This document shows positions 1-8,455 of a stretch of 64,000 bases of DNA, piece after piece (within the stretch, counting starts at the first letter, position 1; every line of letters begins with the position of its first letter). A program made the translations under genes and the position numbers. The DNA is taken from positions 372,001 to 436,000 of the forward strand of contig NZ_CP082780.1 of NCBI RefSeq assembly GCF_019915265.1, given 5' to 3'. The DNA comes from Bacillus aquiflavi. Its GTDB lineage: Bacteria; Bacillota; Bacilli; Bacillales; Cytobacillaceae. The notes below the pieces were generated by a model. It had not been told where the DNA came from, made no database searches, and saw nothing but the letters and a program-made list of their open reading frames with translations.

Positions 1-4
1 TTTG

Positions 5-95
5 AAAACGCTTGCCAGTTAAAGCACGAACATGAGGCGGATACGAATAGAACAATTGTTTATAAGTTTGTTTTAACAGTCTTTAGTGGGAGTAT
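5..95 (+). repeat. Dispersed intergenic repeat, copy 1
   Basis: The segment shares blocks such as ACGCTTG, GCGGA..CGAATAGAACA and GTTTATAAGTTTGTTT..AACAGTCT with intergenic copies near 644-733 and 62866-62936 and, more weakly, with others. It ends in a hairpin followed by a T tract. The family is unnamed to my knowledge; similarity was judged by eye. Confidence 0.6.
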
Positions 96-117
96 GGTTC
101 CAGCTCCTACTTTTTTT
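81..117 (+). terminator. Rho-independent terminator of an upstream gene outside the window
   Basis: AGTGGGAG pairs with CTCCTACT (one G-U pair) across an 11-base loop and is followed by seven T residues. It closes a plus-strand transcript entering from the left edge. Confidence 0.65.
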
Positions 118-184
118 ATGATATAATGATTTTTTACTATATAAATAGAAAAAAAGAATCATTTATTTTGTGGAAGTGATGATA

Positions 185-610
185 ATGACAAAAGTATTAA
201 GAGGCCATCACCTTCTTTGCGTTCATGGATTTCAAGGTTTAGGCTATAGCCCGGCATTTGTTGAAAAAATGAATGAAATTGTTACCGATATCCGCAATGA
301 TCAACTTGATTTTCAGATTCAAGTAGTAGCTGCTTTTGACGAGGCATGTATGGCATGTCCTCACCGCGGTATAGAAAAGTGTGAGGCAGATCAAAATTCT
401 AATGAACATGTTTTATCAATGGATGAGAAGGTCATTCGTCATCTCGGTATAGAAAAAGAAAAAGTTTATCAGAAATCTGAATTAATCTCATTAACTGCTG
501 AAAAGGTGAAGCCGGAGGATTTAGATGACATTTGTGAAAACTGCTCTTGGCTATCATATGGTGTTTGTAAAGAAGGAATGGCAAAATTACGAGAGAAGTA
601 TGAAAAATAA
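185..610 (+). CDS. DUF1284 family cysteine-rich protein
   Basis: The 141-residue protein opens with RGHHLLCVHGFQGLGYS, the signature of the DUF1284 family, whose function is unknown. Seven cysteines sit at about 12, 55, 58, 66, 117, 120 and 128, in CxxC and CxxC-x7-C spacings that could bind metal or an Fe-S cluster; that is inference. ATG 185 is preferred over the upstream in-frame GTG at 170 because GGAAGTGAT lies at the right distance before it. It is monocistronic, between terminators. Confidence 0.8.
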   Translation: MTKVLRGHHLLCVHGFQGLGYSPAFVEKMNEIVTDIRNDQLDFQIQVVAAFDEACMACPHRGIEKCEADQNSNEHVLSMDEKVIRHLGIEKEKVYQKSELISLTAEKVKPEDLDDICENCSWLSYGVCKEGMAKLREKYEK

Positions 611-643
611 GCGTGCAGACAAAAGGCAAATGCCTGATAGACT

Positions 644-733
644 ACTAGAAAACGCTTGTTAATCAAGATGCCGTGCAACAAGGCGAAAGCAAAAACAACA
701 GGTGTTTATAAGTTTGTTTGTCAACAGTCTGAA
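644..733 (+). repeat. Dispersed intergenic repeat, copy 2
   Basis: This stretch after the DUF1284 gene repeats the family pattern (AAAACGCTTGTTAA, then ACAGGTGTTTATAAGTTTG, TTTGTCAACAGTCTGAAA). As at other copies, it sits between a stop codon and a terminator hairpin. Confidence 0.65.
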
Positions 734-744
734 ATAACAATTGT

Positions 745-778
745 GAGCGTATCTTACATAAGATCGCTTTTTTTTGTT
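745..778 (+). terminator. Rho-independent terminator
   Basis: GCG-ATCTT pairs with AAGAT-CGC across a short loop, followed by an eight-T run. It serves the DUF1284 gene. The following stretch to 1088 is AT-rich intergenic DNA in which I see nothing more than a probable promoter region for the sigma-factor gene. Confidence 0.7.
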
Positions 779-1088
779 TTTTTAAGTAGCTCATATTATT
801 CGTTGTGTCAGCTTTTAAAGCGTGACTTCTTATAGAAGTGTAAGAATAAACATAACTTTAATGTAAGATTGTTCGGTTATGCTTACGATAATAATGCCTA
901 TTTTAACCTTACAAAAGTGAAAGGTTTGTGTAACATAAATCGATTTCACTTCTTTTCTCGATCTTTTAAAGTAATAAATGATTCAGATCATAAAATATTT
1001 CTTAACTGTAGGGGTTGCCTAAAGATAATTCGTTAATATATATGAAGATATGAGAATGTACATTGTCTTTGACAGAGGGGAGAATAAG

Positions 1089-1610
1089 ATGAACATAAAT
1101 AAACAACAGATAGACAAAAAATTTGAAGAACATATTAAAGAGCTAGGAACAGCTTTATTTAAATATATTTATTCACTTGTAAAACATAAACAATTAGCGG
1201 AAGATTTACAGCAAGATGTGCTTTTATCTGCTTATCTAGCTTTTCATTCTTTTGAAGAACGAGCCTCATTTAAAAGTTGGATTTTTAAAATTGCAACGAA
1301 TCGATGCCGTGACTATTGGCGTAAAGAGAAAGGGAACCAACGTTTTTGGCAAGAAGGTGTATTTGATTACGTAAGTACAATTGAAATGACAATAGAGCCT
1401 GAGGAATATATATTAGAAAAATATAAAAAAGAGGAAGTATTACATAAGATTCATGAGCTGCCAGGAAAATACCGTGAACCTCTTTTACTATTTTATTTTC
1501 ATCAATGTACGATAACAGAAATTAGTCAGGAATTTGAAATACCAATGTCGACTGTGAAGACGAGAATGAGAAGAGCGAAAAAACGTCTTCAGCCAAAAAT
1601 AGATATGTAA
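1089..1610 (+). CDS. ECF-type RNA polymerase sigma factor
   Basis: The protein is 173 residues, a normal ECF length. Region 2 is visible in roughly residues 45-85 (LAEDLQQDVLLSAYLAF, then SFKSWIFKIATNRCRDYWR) and region 4 near the C-terminus (LPGKYREPLLLFYF, then a helix-turn-helix ending STVKTRMRRAKKRL). ECF factors redirect RNA polymerase to stress regulons and usually sit beside an anti-sigma gene. None is seen here; the next gene is an amidase. ATG 1089 follows a GAGGGG ribosome site; an earlier in-frame ATG at 1050 has no such site. The target promoters cannot be deduced. Confidence 0.85.
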   Translation: MNINKQQIDKKFEEHIKELGTALFKYIYSLVKHKQLAEDLQQDVLLSAYLAFHSFEERASFKSWIFKIATNRCRDYWRKEKGNQRFWQEGVFDYVSTIEMTIEPEEYILEKYKKEEVLHKIHELPGKYREPLLLFYFHQCTITEISQEFEIPMSTVKTRMRRAKKRLQPKIDM

Positions 1611-1816
1611 AATGCTTAGTAGTTTTGACATGACAATCATTTATCTTGGATGTCCACCATGCTCAAATACCATCAGTTAATCATTACTGATTGTATTTGA
1701 GTTTTATTTTGAGTTAAAATGGCTTTAACTATATTTTTAACCAAAAATATCGGAATATTATAATAATTTAAACGGTAATATAGATGAGGGGGGAACGATT
1801 ATGACTGTTACGATTA

Positions 1817-3247
1817 ATGAAACAAAAAAATGTTCAAATGATTTTAGATATGGACGAAAGTGAACTGGCAGAGGCGATAAAGCAAAAAAAAATTAGTTCA
1901 TTTGAAGCAACGAAAACGTATATTGAACATTTAAAAATGATGAATCCGAAGTTAAATTGCCTTACTGAGGATCGTTTTGATGAGGCGCTTGAAGAAGCAA
2001 AGCAAATGGATAGACAAATAGAAATACAACAAGGAAAAGGGCGTCTACTCGGTGTCCCTATAAGTATAAAGGAATCATTTCACGTAATGGGAATGAAAAC
2101 AACAGGAGGGCTTCCTTACCGAAAACATATTGTCGAAACAAATGATGCCGCTATTGTAGCCAACTTAAAAGCGGAAGGAGCAATTATTCTTGGAAAAACT
2201 AATACGCCTGCACTTTGCTTTTGCCAGGAAACAGACAACAAGTTGTATGGCCGGACGAATAATCCGTGGGATGTGACGAGAACAGCTGGCGGCTCCAGTG
2301 GGGGAGAGGGTTCTCTCATTGCTGCTGGCGGGGCAGCGGTAGGTGTTGGCTCTGATATTGGCGGATCAATTCGGTTTCCGAGTCACTTTAACGGTGTTGT
2401 CGGATTTAAAAGTGGTAATGGCCAAGTGTCTAGTGAGGGCTCTTTTCCACTAAATGATATTCCATTGCAAAAACGGATGCTCGGTATTGGTGCAATTGGA
2501 AAGTCAGTTCGCGATGCCCGAAATGTAAATGAAATCATTGCTAAAGCGATACCTGAAAAAAGAAACTTACAACAGTTTTCAGTTGTCATGCCAATTAGAA
2601 AACTCTACTATCCTATTAACTCTGATACTCATTCGTTATTGCTTCATATAAAAGAAAAAATTGAAGATCACTTTCCTGTTAGTGATGAACAGCCGCCTTA
2701 TTATACGAAATCAGCTTTACTATGGCAGTTAATAATGTCTATTGATGGTGCCGCTAGAATTGCGCGGACAGCATTTGGAGAAAATCCGCCGAAATTACTG
2801 CGTGAATATATGAAAGAAAAGCTGTTAAAAGGTTCTGAGCTTCATCAATTTTTAACATGGGCAATGATTGGTGCTAATTTATTTAAACCTAGTAGCAAGA
2901 AGATTGCTGAAATGGAAGCAACGATAAAAGAAGGAGATGAACAGTTAAGGCAATACTTTAATAAGCGTCTGCTCATTTTGCCAATCTATCATACAGCTGC
3001 ATTAAAGCACGGTCAAGTATATCATGAGCTTTTTTCAATTAGAAAAACTTATCAGCGTTATATCCCTTTTGTTGCTTATGCAAATGTTTGGGGATTACCA
3101 GCGCTAGTCGTACCTGTTGGCGAAGATGAGAATGGGCTGCCAATTGCGATCCAGATTATAAGCGGTATTGGAAATGAAGATGCGATTTTTCAATTTGGAG
3201 AAATAATCGAACAGCATTTTCGCGGGTACAAGCGCTGTGTTTTTTAA
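1817..3247 (+). CDS. Amidase signature family protein, probable 5' frameshift
   Basis: The 476-residue protein carries the amidase-signature core: the catalytic Lys in VPISIKESF, the Gly/Ser-rich TAGGSSGGEG near residue 155 and GVGSDIGGSIRFP near 180, giving the Ser-cisSer-Lys triad. Such enzymes hydrolyse amides; the substrate is unknown, and GatA is unlikely because no gatB or gatC is present. The good ribosome site GAGGGGGGAACG precedes ATG 1801, which is in another frame and reaches a stop after 20 codons. Removing one base of the A7 tract at 1824-1830 would join ATG 1801 to this frame. The annotated ATG 1817 itself lacks a ribosome site. Confidence 0.8.
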   Translation: MKQKNVQMILDMDESELAEAIKQKKISSFEATKTYIEHLKMMNPKLNCLTEDRFDEALEEAKQMDRQIEIQQGKGRLLGVPISIKESFHVMGMKTTGGLPYRKHIVETNDAAIVANLKAEGAIILGKTNTPALCFCQETDNKLYGRTNNPWDVTRTAGGSSGGEGSLIAAGGAAVGVGSDIGGSIRFPSHFNGVVGFKSGNGQVSSEGSFPLNDIPLQKRMLGIGAIGKSVRDARNVNEIIAKAIPEKRNLQQFSVVMPIRKLYYPINSDTHSLLLHIKEKIEDHFPVSDEQPPYYTKSALLWQLIMSIDGAARIARTAFGENPPKLLREYMKEKLLKGSELHQFLTWAMIGANLFKPSSKKIAEMEATIKEGDEQLRQYFNKRLLILPIYHTAALKHGQVYHELFSIRKTYQRYIPFVAYANVWGLPALVVPVGEDENGLPIAIQIISGIGNEDAIFQFGEIIEQHFRGYKRCVF

Positions 3248-3252
3248 TTCAA

Positions 3253-3280
3253 GGTGTGTGAGACTTGAAACTCACACACC
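3253..3280 (+). terminator. Perfect 10-bp hairpin after the amidase gene
   Basis: GGTGTGTGAG pairs perfectly with CTCACACACC across an eight-base loop, six bases past the amidase stop. No T tract follows, so it may act as an RNA 3'-end stabiliser or a weak terminator. Confidence 0.5.
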
Positions 3281-3453
3281 TCTATGTTCCATTCACCTTC
3301 GCTTCGATTGACTACCGTTTTAAGTCTGATACAGAAGTCGAATCAACTAATCTTAGAGGACAAAGAGCCAAGCAATACCTAATTTTTAAAAATAATTCGC
3401 AAACTTGTCTCATACCTTATATTGTTGAGTGAATTTTTCAAATAAGGGGAGAC

Positions 3454-4785
3454 ATGATGAAAGCTTTTTATAGAGGAATAATTGTTTTAGTTATGGCGGC
3501 ATTCATAAGCGAAATCTTTGAGTTTTTGGTTAACGTCGTATTAGCTCGGGAATTAGGTGAAATGGGCATGGGATTATACATGTCCATCTTGCCGTCAATT
3601 TTTTTAGTCGTTATTATTGCCAGCTTAGAGTTACCAGTTTCTGTTTCTAAGTTTATTGCCGAAAAAGAGGCGCAATATCATAAAAGCATGCTTACACATA
3701 CGTTTCAATTAACTATTTTATTTACAATTGTTTTAATGAGTGCCGTAACCATTATTTTTATACTTGTTCCAGTCTTTCAAACGTATCATCCATATATTCG
3801 CTGGGCATGTATTTTACTTATTCCGATTATTTCCTTTTCTTCTATTGCAAGAGGGTATTTTATGGGGTTGCAGAAAATGAGTAAAATTGCGATTTCCAAC
3901 TTAATGCGAAAAATTGCACAGTTGCTTTTACTTATCATTGTTTTCAAACTATTTCAGTTTCAAATCGAATCAGCTATTTTAATTGCAATTTGTGTGTTCA
4001 TTGGCAGTGAATTAATTGTTTTTCTTTATTTAATTCATGCCTACTATTTACAAGCCCGTAATTTAAAGGAGAAAAGAGGATTAAGCTTAAGAAGAAAAGA
4101 AGTCCGAGATAAATTACTAGCTGTATCATTACCGACAACAGGAATGCGAATTTTCCATGCGCTTACTCATGCAGTGAAACCATTTTTAATTAAAAGTGCG
4201 CTATTGAAGGCAGGTTTAACAGCGACTGCTGCAACAGAGCAGTTTGGTATGGTAGCGGGAGTTGCGCTTACAATTGGCTTTTTTCCAGCATTTATTGCCC
4301 ATTCGTTATTGATCATGTTAATTCCTACTGTATCGGAAGCGTATGCAAAAAAAGATTTATTTAAGCTGCAAAAGCTTCTTCAGCAAGTCATGATGTTAAC
4401 TTTTTTGTACGGCGTTCCTGCTGTCTTTATTTTTAATATTTTTGCTGAGCCATTAACGAATTTATTTTTTAAGTCATCGACAGCATCAATTTATTTACAG
4501 CTTCTATGGCCGTATTTTTTAGTTCATTTCTTTGTCATCCCGATGCAAGCATTTTTAATTGGGCTTGGACTTGTGAAAGAAGCTTTTCTTCATTCTATTT
4601 GGTCAACAATCATTTCGTTTTCACTCATTTATATATTTGGTTCAAGCGCACAGTTTGGAATGTACGGTGTCATTATTGGCATGAACACAGGAGGATTACT
4701 GTTGCTGCTTATGCATTACTTAACAATTTGCAAAAAAATTAACTTCTCGCTTATATTGCGTAGGCCAGTTAAGCATTACGATTAA
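3454..4785 (+). CDS. SpoVB/MurJ-like polytopic flippase (polysaccharide biosynthesis family)
   Basis: The 443-residue protein is strongly hydrophobic with about 12-14 predicted membrane spans. Its N-terminus (LARELGEMGMGLYMSILPS) and the segment ISFSSIARGYFMGLQKMS are typical of the SpoVB/YkvU/YtgP branch of the MOP exporter superfamily. Members move lipid-linked cell-wall or polysaccharide precursors across the membrane, often during sporulation. The start is an ATG preceded by AAGGGGAGAC. rocB follows after about 40 bp, so the two may be co-transcribed. The exact substrate is not deducible. Confidence 0.8.
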   Translation: MMKAFYRGIIVLVMAAFISEIFEFLVNVVLARELGEMGMGLYMSILPSIFLVVIIASLELPVSVSKFIAEKEAQYHKSMLTHTFQLTILFTIVLMSAVTIIFILVPVFQTYHPYIRWACILLIPIISFSSIARGYFMGLQKMSKIAISNLMRKIAQLLLLIIVFKLFQFQIESAILIAICVFIGSELIVFLYLIHAYYLQARNLKEKRGLSLRRKEVRDKLLAVSLPTTGMRIFHALTHAVKPFLIKSALLKAGLTATAATEQFGMVAGVALTIGFFPAFIAHSLLIMLIPTVSEAYAKKDLFKLQKLLQQVMMLTFLYGVPAVFIFNIFAEPLTNLFFKSSTASIYLQLLWPYFLVHFFVIPMQAFLIGLGLVKEAFLHSIWSTIISFSLIYIFGSSAQFGMYGVIIGMNTGGLLLLLMHYLTICKKINFSLILRRPVKHYD

Positions 4786-4822
4786 ATTACTTTAGGCCAT
4801 TTATCGGAAGGAGGTTGACAAA

Positions 4823-6487
4823 TTGCGGCCTTGTCGTGAAGAAGTTTTAGCGATTACGAAAGAGCTCGTACATGTAAATAGTGTTGTAAATACTAATGGA
4901 GAAAAACAAGTTGCACAATATATTTTTCATTGGATTAAAAAGCTTAAATATTTCCAGTTACACGAAACTGCTGTTATGATGCAAAAGACGATGAACGATC
5001 AATATGAGCGATACAACGTATTGGCATATGTAAGAGGAACAAAGTCGGCAAGCGATAAAACAATTATTTTAATGGGGCATTTAGACACAGTCGAAATCGA
5101 TGACTTTGCTCATTTAAAAAAGTGGGCTTGTTCTCCCGATGAATTAATGGAAAAAATGAAACAGGAAGCCGTTCCGCCGCTTGTTCGTGAACATTTGCAT
5201 TCAAACGGATGGTTGTTTGGGCGCGGTTCGTTAGATATGAAAAGCGGACTAGCAAGTCATCTTTACTTATTAAAATACTATAGTGAGCACCCCGAAAAAT
5301 TGTCAGGCAACATCGTGTTGATTGCCGAATGCGATGAAGAGGACAGCTCGCACGGAATTTTGTCTGCCTTAAAAGCTTTAAAAGCTTGGAAAAAGGAGCA
5401 TCAATTCAATTATATTGCAGCAATTAACGCTGACTTTGTGTCACCTCGTTTTCCAGGAGATGAAAATCGCTATATTTATAAAGGGACTGTCGGAAAGCTA
5501 TTACCTTCATTTTTTATAACAGGAGCTGAAACCCATGTTGGCTCTTGTTTTGAAGGATTAGATCCAAACTATATTGCAGCCTATTTGACGAAGCAAATAA
5601 ATTATAATCCAGCACTTTGCAATGAAGCATATGGAGAAATAACTACACCGCCAGTATCGTTAAAGCAAACAGACTTGAAACCATTTTATACTGTGCAAAC
5701 CGCTTTAGCAGCTTACGTATATTACAACTTCTTTGTTCATTCTTGGTCTCCGAAAGAAGTGTTAGTTAAGCTAAAAAATGAAGCAATAATTGCTTTTCAA
5801 CAAGCGTTGGCTGATTACAAAGAGCGTTATAAGGCATTTTGCCGCCGATCAGGTGATACGTTTCACGAAATAAGCTGGAAGCCAAGAGTGCTTACTTATA
5901 AAGAAATGGAGCGTATTTTAACAAAGCTCCATGGACAGAGCTATATTGATCATATGGAAAAATTCAAGCAAAACAAATTAACTGATGAACAATTAGATGT
6001 GAGAATGTTTGCTGCTGCGGTTGTTGAGGAAGCTTGGAAATGGATGGAGGATAAAAGCCCTGCAATTATTTTGTTTTACTCCTCTCTTTATTCTCCAAGA
6101 GTCGAAGTTACAGGAGAAAAAAGCGAACGTGAAAAAAATGTACTTCAAGCACTTGATCATGCTGTTGCTGAAGTCCAGCCTCATTATCCTTATTCAATTG
6201 TAACTCGGAACTTTTTTCCGTATATTTCAGATATGAGTTTTGTCTCGTTAAGTGATGATGAAAAGGAAATTCAAGCAGCATGTGATAACAATCCGAGCTG
6301 GGGAACAAAGCATTATATAGATTATCAACATATTCGCGATTTGAATATTCCAGTCATTAACATTGGACCATATGGCTATGACGCGCATAAAAAATATGAA
6401 CGCGTAGAACTAGAGTATTCATTTAATATTGTTCCTAATTTAACTTTTCAAGTGATTAAGCAGTTATTGGCATCTGGGCAAAAATAA
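4823..6487 (+). CDS. rocB: RocB-like M20-family peptidase
   Basis: The 554-residue protein matches RocB of arginine/ornithine catabolism in Bacillus in length and motifs. M20 metal-binding motifs are visible: LMGHLDTVE near residue 87, FGRGSLDMKSG near 133 and ECDEEDSSHG near 172. The start is a TTG codon, chosen because a near-perfect GGAAGGAGGT lies seven bases upstream and there is no better codon. Other roc genes are absent here. The precise reaction of RocB has not been settled in the family. Confidence 0.8.
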   Translation: MRPCREEVLAITKELVHVNSVVNTNGEKQVAQYIFHWIKKLKYFQLHETAVMMQKTMNDQYERYNVLAYVRGTKSASDKTIILMGHLDTVEIDDFAHLKKWACSPDELMEKMKQEAVPPLVREHLHSNGWLFGRGSLDMKSGLASHLYLLKYYSEHPEKLSGNIVLIAECDEEDSSHGILSALKALKAWKKEHQFNYIAAINADFVSPRFPGDENRYIYKGTVGKLLPSFFITGAETHVGSCFEGLDPNYIAAYLTKQINYNPALCNEAYGEITTPPVSLKQTDLKPFYTVQTALAAYVYYNFFVHSWSPKEVLVKLKNEAIIAFQQALADYKERYKAFCRRSGDTFHEISWKPRVLTYKEMERILTKLHGQSYIDHMEKFKQNKLTDEQLDVRMFAAAVVEEAWKWMEDKSPAIILFYSSLYSPRVEVTGEKSEREKNVLQALDHAVAEVQPHYPYSIVTRNFFPYISDMSFVSLSDDEKEIQAACDNNPSWGTKHYIDYQHIRDLNIPVINIGPYGYDAHKKYERVELEYSFNIVPNLTFQVIKQLLASGQK

Positions 6488-6570
6488 CGTCGTATTCAAA
6501 GTACTCGTACACCGTTGTAAACTAACGCTTTCTCCCAGTGCCAGGCGTTTTGTCAACTAGTCTGAGGAAA

Positions 6571-6675
6571 TCGTGACTAAAAAAAGAGTTGGCTTCGGTA
6601 ATGACCCCCCGAAAGTTAGATTTATCACTCTAACTTTCGGGAGGTCACCACCTTCCAACTCTTTTCTAGTCACGG
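6571..6675. repeat. Nested palindrome overlapping the 3' end of the BI-1 gene
   Basis: An outer arm at 6572-6592 (CGTGACTA.. AAGAGTTGG) pairs with 6655-6674 (CCAACTC.. TAGTCACG). An inner arm at 6604-6620 pairs with 6629-6645 (CGAAAGTTAGA against TCTAACTTTCG). The outer right arm includes the last codons and stop of the minus-strand gene. It may be a bidirectional terminator between convergent rocB and the BI-1 gene, or a small mobile palindromic repeat. Confidence 0.65.
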
Positions 6676-7298
6676 CTTAATATTCCAAAAATACGCAAAA
6701 TACTAATAAATAAATTAATAAAATCAAGATATAAATTTAATGCCATTAATGGAACTTCTTCTGCAGTAACACCGTAATGTTTCATTCGATTGAAGTCAAA
6801 GAGAATATACCCGCTAAATACAAGTACACCGATAAAGGAAAAGGCTAGCATTCCGGTAGAACTTAGCGGCCAAATGAGATTAAAAATAGAAATAGCAATA
6901 AGTGCAAGCAGGGCTGCGAACAACATTCCTCCAAGGAAAGAGAGATCGCGCTTCGTTTTACTAGCATATAGTGCTAAGCCAGTAAAGACAGTAGTAGTTG
7001 TTCCTAATGCCATTAAGACGACATTTCCGCCGACAGTAGACATGTAATGAGCTACGATCGGATATGTAGTGATTCCAGAAATAAATGTGAAAATAAAAAG
7101 GAACTGATATGAGATCGCTTTTTTTCTTCGTAACATGAAAGCGACAATTAACATCCCTACTTCAATTATTGCAAGGGGGATAAATAAAGCAGGCGGAACA
7201 AACACACCAGCCATCATCCCAAGTAGAGCGAATGCTAAAGATAAAGCAAATGTTCGCAAAACTGACGGGAAATGTTCATTTACAGTTTGTGTATACAA
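6666..7298 (-). CDS. Bax inhibitor-1 family membrane protein (YetJ-like)
   Basis: About 210 residues with seven predicted transmembrane helices and the family's C-terminal LYLDFINLFISILRIFG. Bacterial BI-1 proteins such as YetJ act as pH-sensitive calcium leak channels. GAGGTGA (7304-7310 on the minus strand) is best placed for a TTG start at 7298; a GTG at 7305-7307 is in frame but lies inside that ribosome site. The stop lies within a nested palindrome shared with the convergent rocB side. Confidence 0.85.
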   Translation of the reverse strand: MYTQTVNEHFPSVLRTFALSLAFALLGMMAGVFVPPALFIPLAIIEVGMLIVAFMLRRKKAISYQFLFIFTFISGITTYPIVAHYMSTVGGNVVLMALGTTTTVFTGLALYASKTKRDLSFLGGMLFAALLALIAISIFNLIWPLSSTGMLAFSFIGVLVFSGYILFDFNRMKHYGVTAEEVPLMALNLYLDFINLFISILRIFGILSRD

Positions 7299-7363
7299 TA
7301 TAGTCACCTCGTAAAATTGTAATAATTCAAAAACATTATACTAGTATGTGGCAAAATAGTAAA

Positions 7364-7735
7364 TTATTTTTCTTTTAATAAATCGCGAATTTCTGTAAGC
7401 AGCTTTTCTTTTGAATCGACTTCAGATATTTCAGCTTTTTTCTCTTCCTGCTTTTTAAATCGATTAACGAAACGAATAAATATAAAAATTGAAAAAGCAA
7501 TAATTAAAAAGTCAACGATCGATTGGATGAAAGAGCCGTACATAATCTTCGTATCATTAAAGGTGAATGAAAGATTTTTGAAATGAATGCCGCCTAATAA
7601 TAAGCCGAATAAAGGCATAATGACATCATCTACTAACGAAGAAACAATTTTTCCGAATGCTGCTCCAATAATAACACCGACAGCTAAATCTAGTACATTT
7701 CCACGCATCGCAAAATTTTTAAAATCATTCCACAT
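7364..7735 (-). CDS. mscL: Large-conductance mechanosensitive channel MscL
   Basis: A 123-residue protein with the MscL pattern: a short amphipathic N-terminus (MWNDFKNFAMRGNVLDLAVGVIIGAAFG), TM1, a periplasmic loop, TM2 and a charged C-terminal helix (KLLTEIRDLLKEK). The channel opens on hypo-osmotic shock. AAAGGAGAGAC precedes the ATG. The BI-1 gene lies 66 bp downstream on the same strand and could be co-transcribed. Confidence 0.95.
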   Translation of the reverse strand: MWNDFKNFAMRGNVLDLAVGVIIGAAFGKIVSSLVDDVIMPLFGLLLGGIHFKNLSFTFNDTKIMYGSFIQSIVDFLIIAFSIFIFIRFVNRFKKQEEKKAEISEVDSKEKLLTEIRDLLKEK

Positions 7736-7739
7736 GATC

Positions 7740-8167
7740 GTCTCTCCTTTCTTATTTTTTTGTATGATCGTCTTACAGAAATGAGTTCACATGATCTTAA
7801 AGGATAAACCACATTATACTATTTATTCGGTTAAAAAGTCGCGATTGTAATAAAATTTTTACATAAACAATAGAATAATCATCTCATTTCCGATGTTAAT
7901 TTTTGATTTTCTGCTTCTTAAAAAGCCATTTATAGTTTATAGAAAACACTCTTTTCTTTCATTGATTTGAGTGATTTTTGTGGGGATGTGCACATTCTTT
8001 GTTTTAAGTTGTGTCATGATGTATAAATGTTAAAGGTGATAGATATTTTGTATTTTCAACTGATTACTAGTTTTTTAGTTATGAATCTTTCTGTTCGATT
8101 AGGCACAGCTTTAAGGTTGTAGTAAAATCAACTTTAACAGGAAGATATGGTTGAAGGAGAGAAAGAG
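7740..8167. other. AT-rich intergenic region between mscL and yhdT
   Basis: About 430 bp between divergent genes. It is AT-rich and should hold the promoters of mscL (minus) and yhdT-panF (plus). I recognise no riboswitch, tRNA or open frame with a convincing ribosome site. Confidence 0.4.
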
Positions 8168-8455
8168 ATGGATCATGGTTCGAACTCAAAGGATATCCGT
8201 TTTAAAATAGCACATAGGGAAGCTTTAATCGGTGTAGTGCTCGTTGTCATAAACTTTATATGGTGGTTTGGATTTGCTTATTATCTAGGTTCTGCACCAG
8301 TTGAAAAATATCAATATGTTTTTGGATTACCAGCTTGGTTTTTTTATAGCTGTGTCGTTGGCTTTATTGTGATGGTCTTTATGATTATTTTGGTTGTAAA
8401 ATTGTTATTTAAGGAAGTTCCGTTTGAGGATGGGGAAGGGGAAAGAACAGAATGA
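8168..8455 (+). CDS. yhdT: YhdT-family (DUF997) small membrane protein
   Basis: The 95-residue protein has two hydrophobic spans with the family segment VVINFIWWFGFAYYLG and a following LPAWFFYSC. DUF997/YhdT proteins are encoded immediately before sodium/pantothenate symporters, and that is the arrangement here: the stop overlaps the next start as ATGA. ATG 8168 is chosen over ATG 8147 because GAAGGAGAGAA lies just upstream of it. It probably assists the symporter; its exact role is unknown. Confidence 0.8.
   Translation: MDHGSNSKDIRFKIAHREALIGVVLVVINFIWWFGFAYYLGSAPVEKYQYVFGLPAWFFYSCVVGFIVMVFMIILVVKLLFKEVPFEDGEGERTE

Noticed and set aside
432-681. Minus-strand open frames overlapping the DUF1284 gene
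   Set aside because: They overlap a recognisable family gene, lack ribosome sites and have no recognisable motifs.
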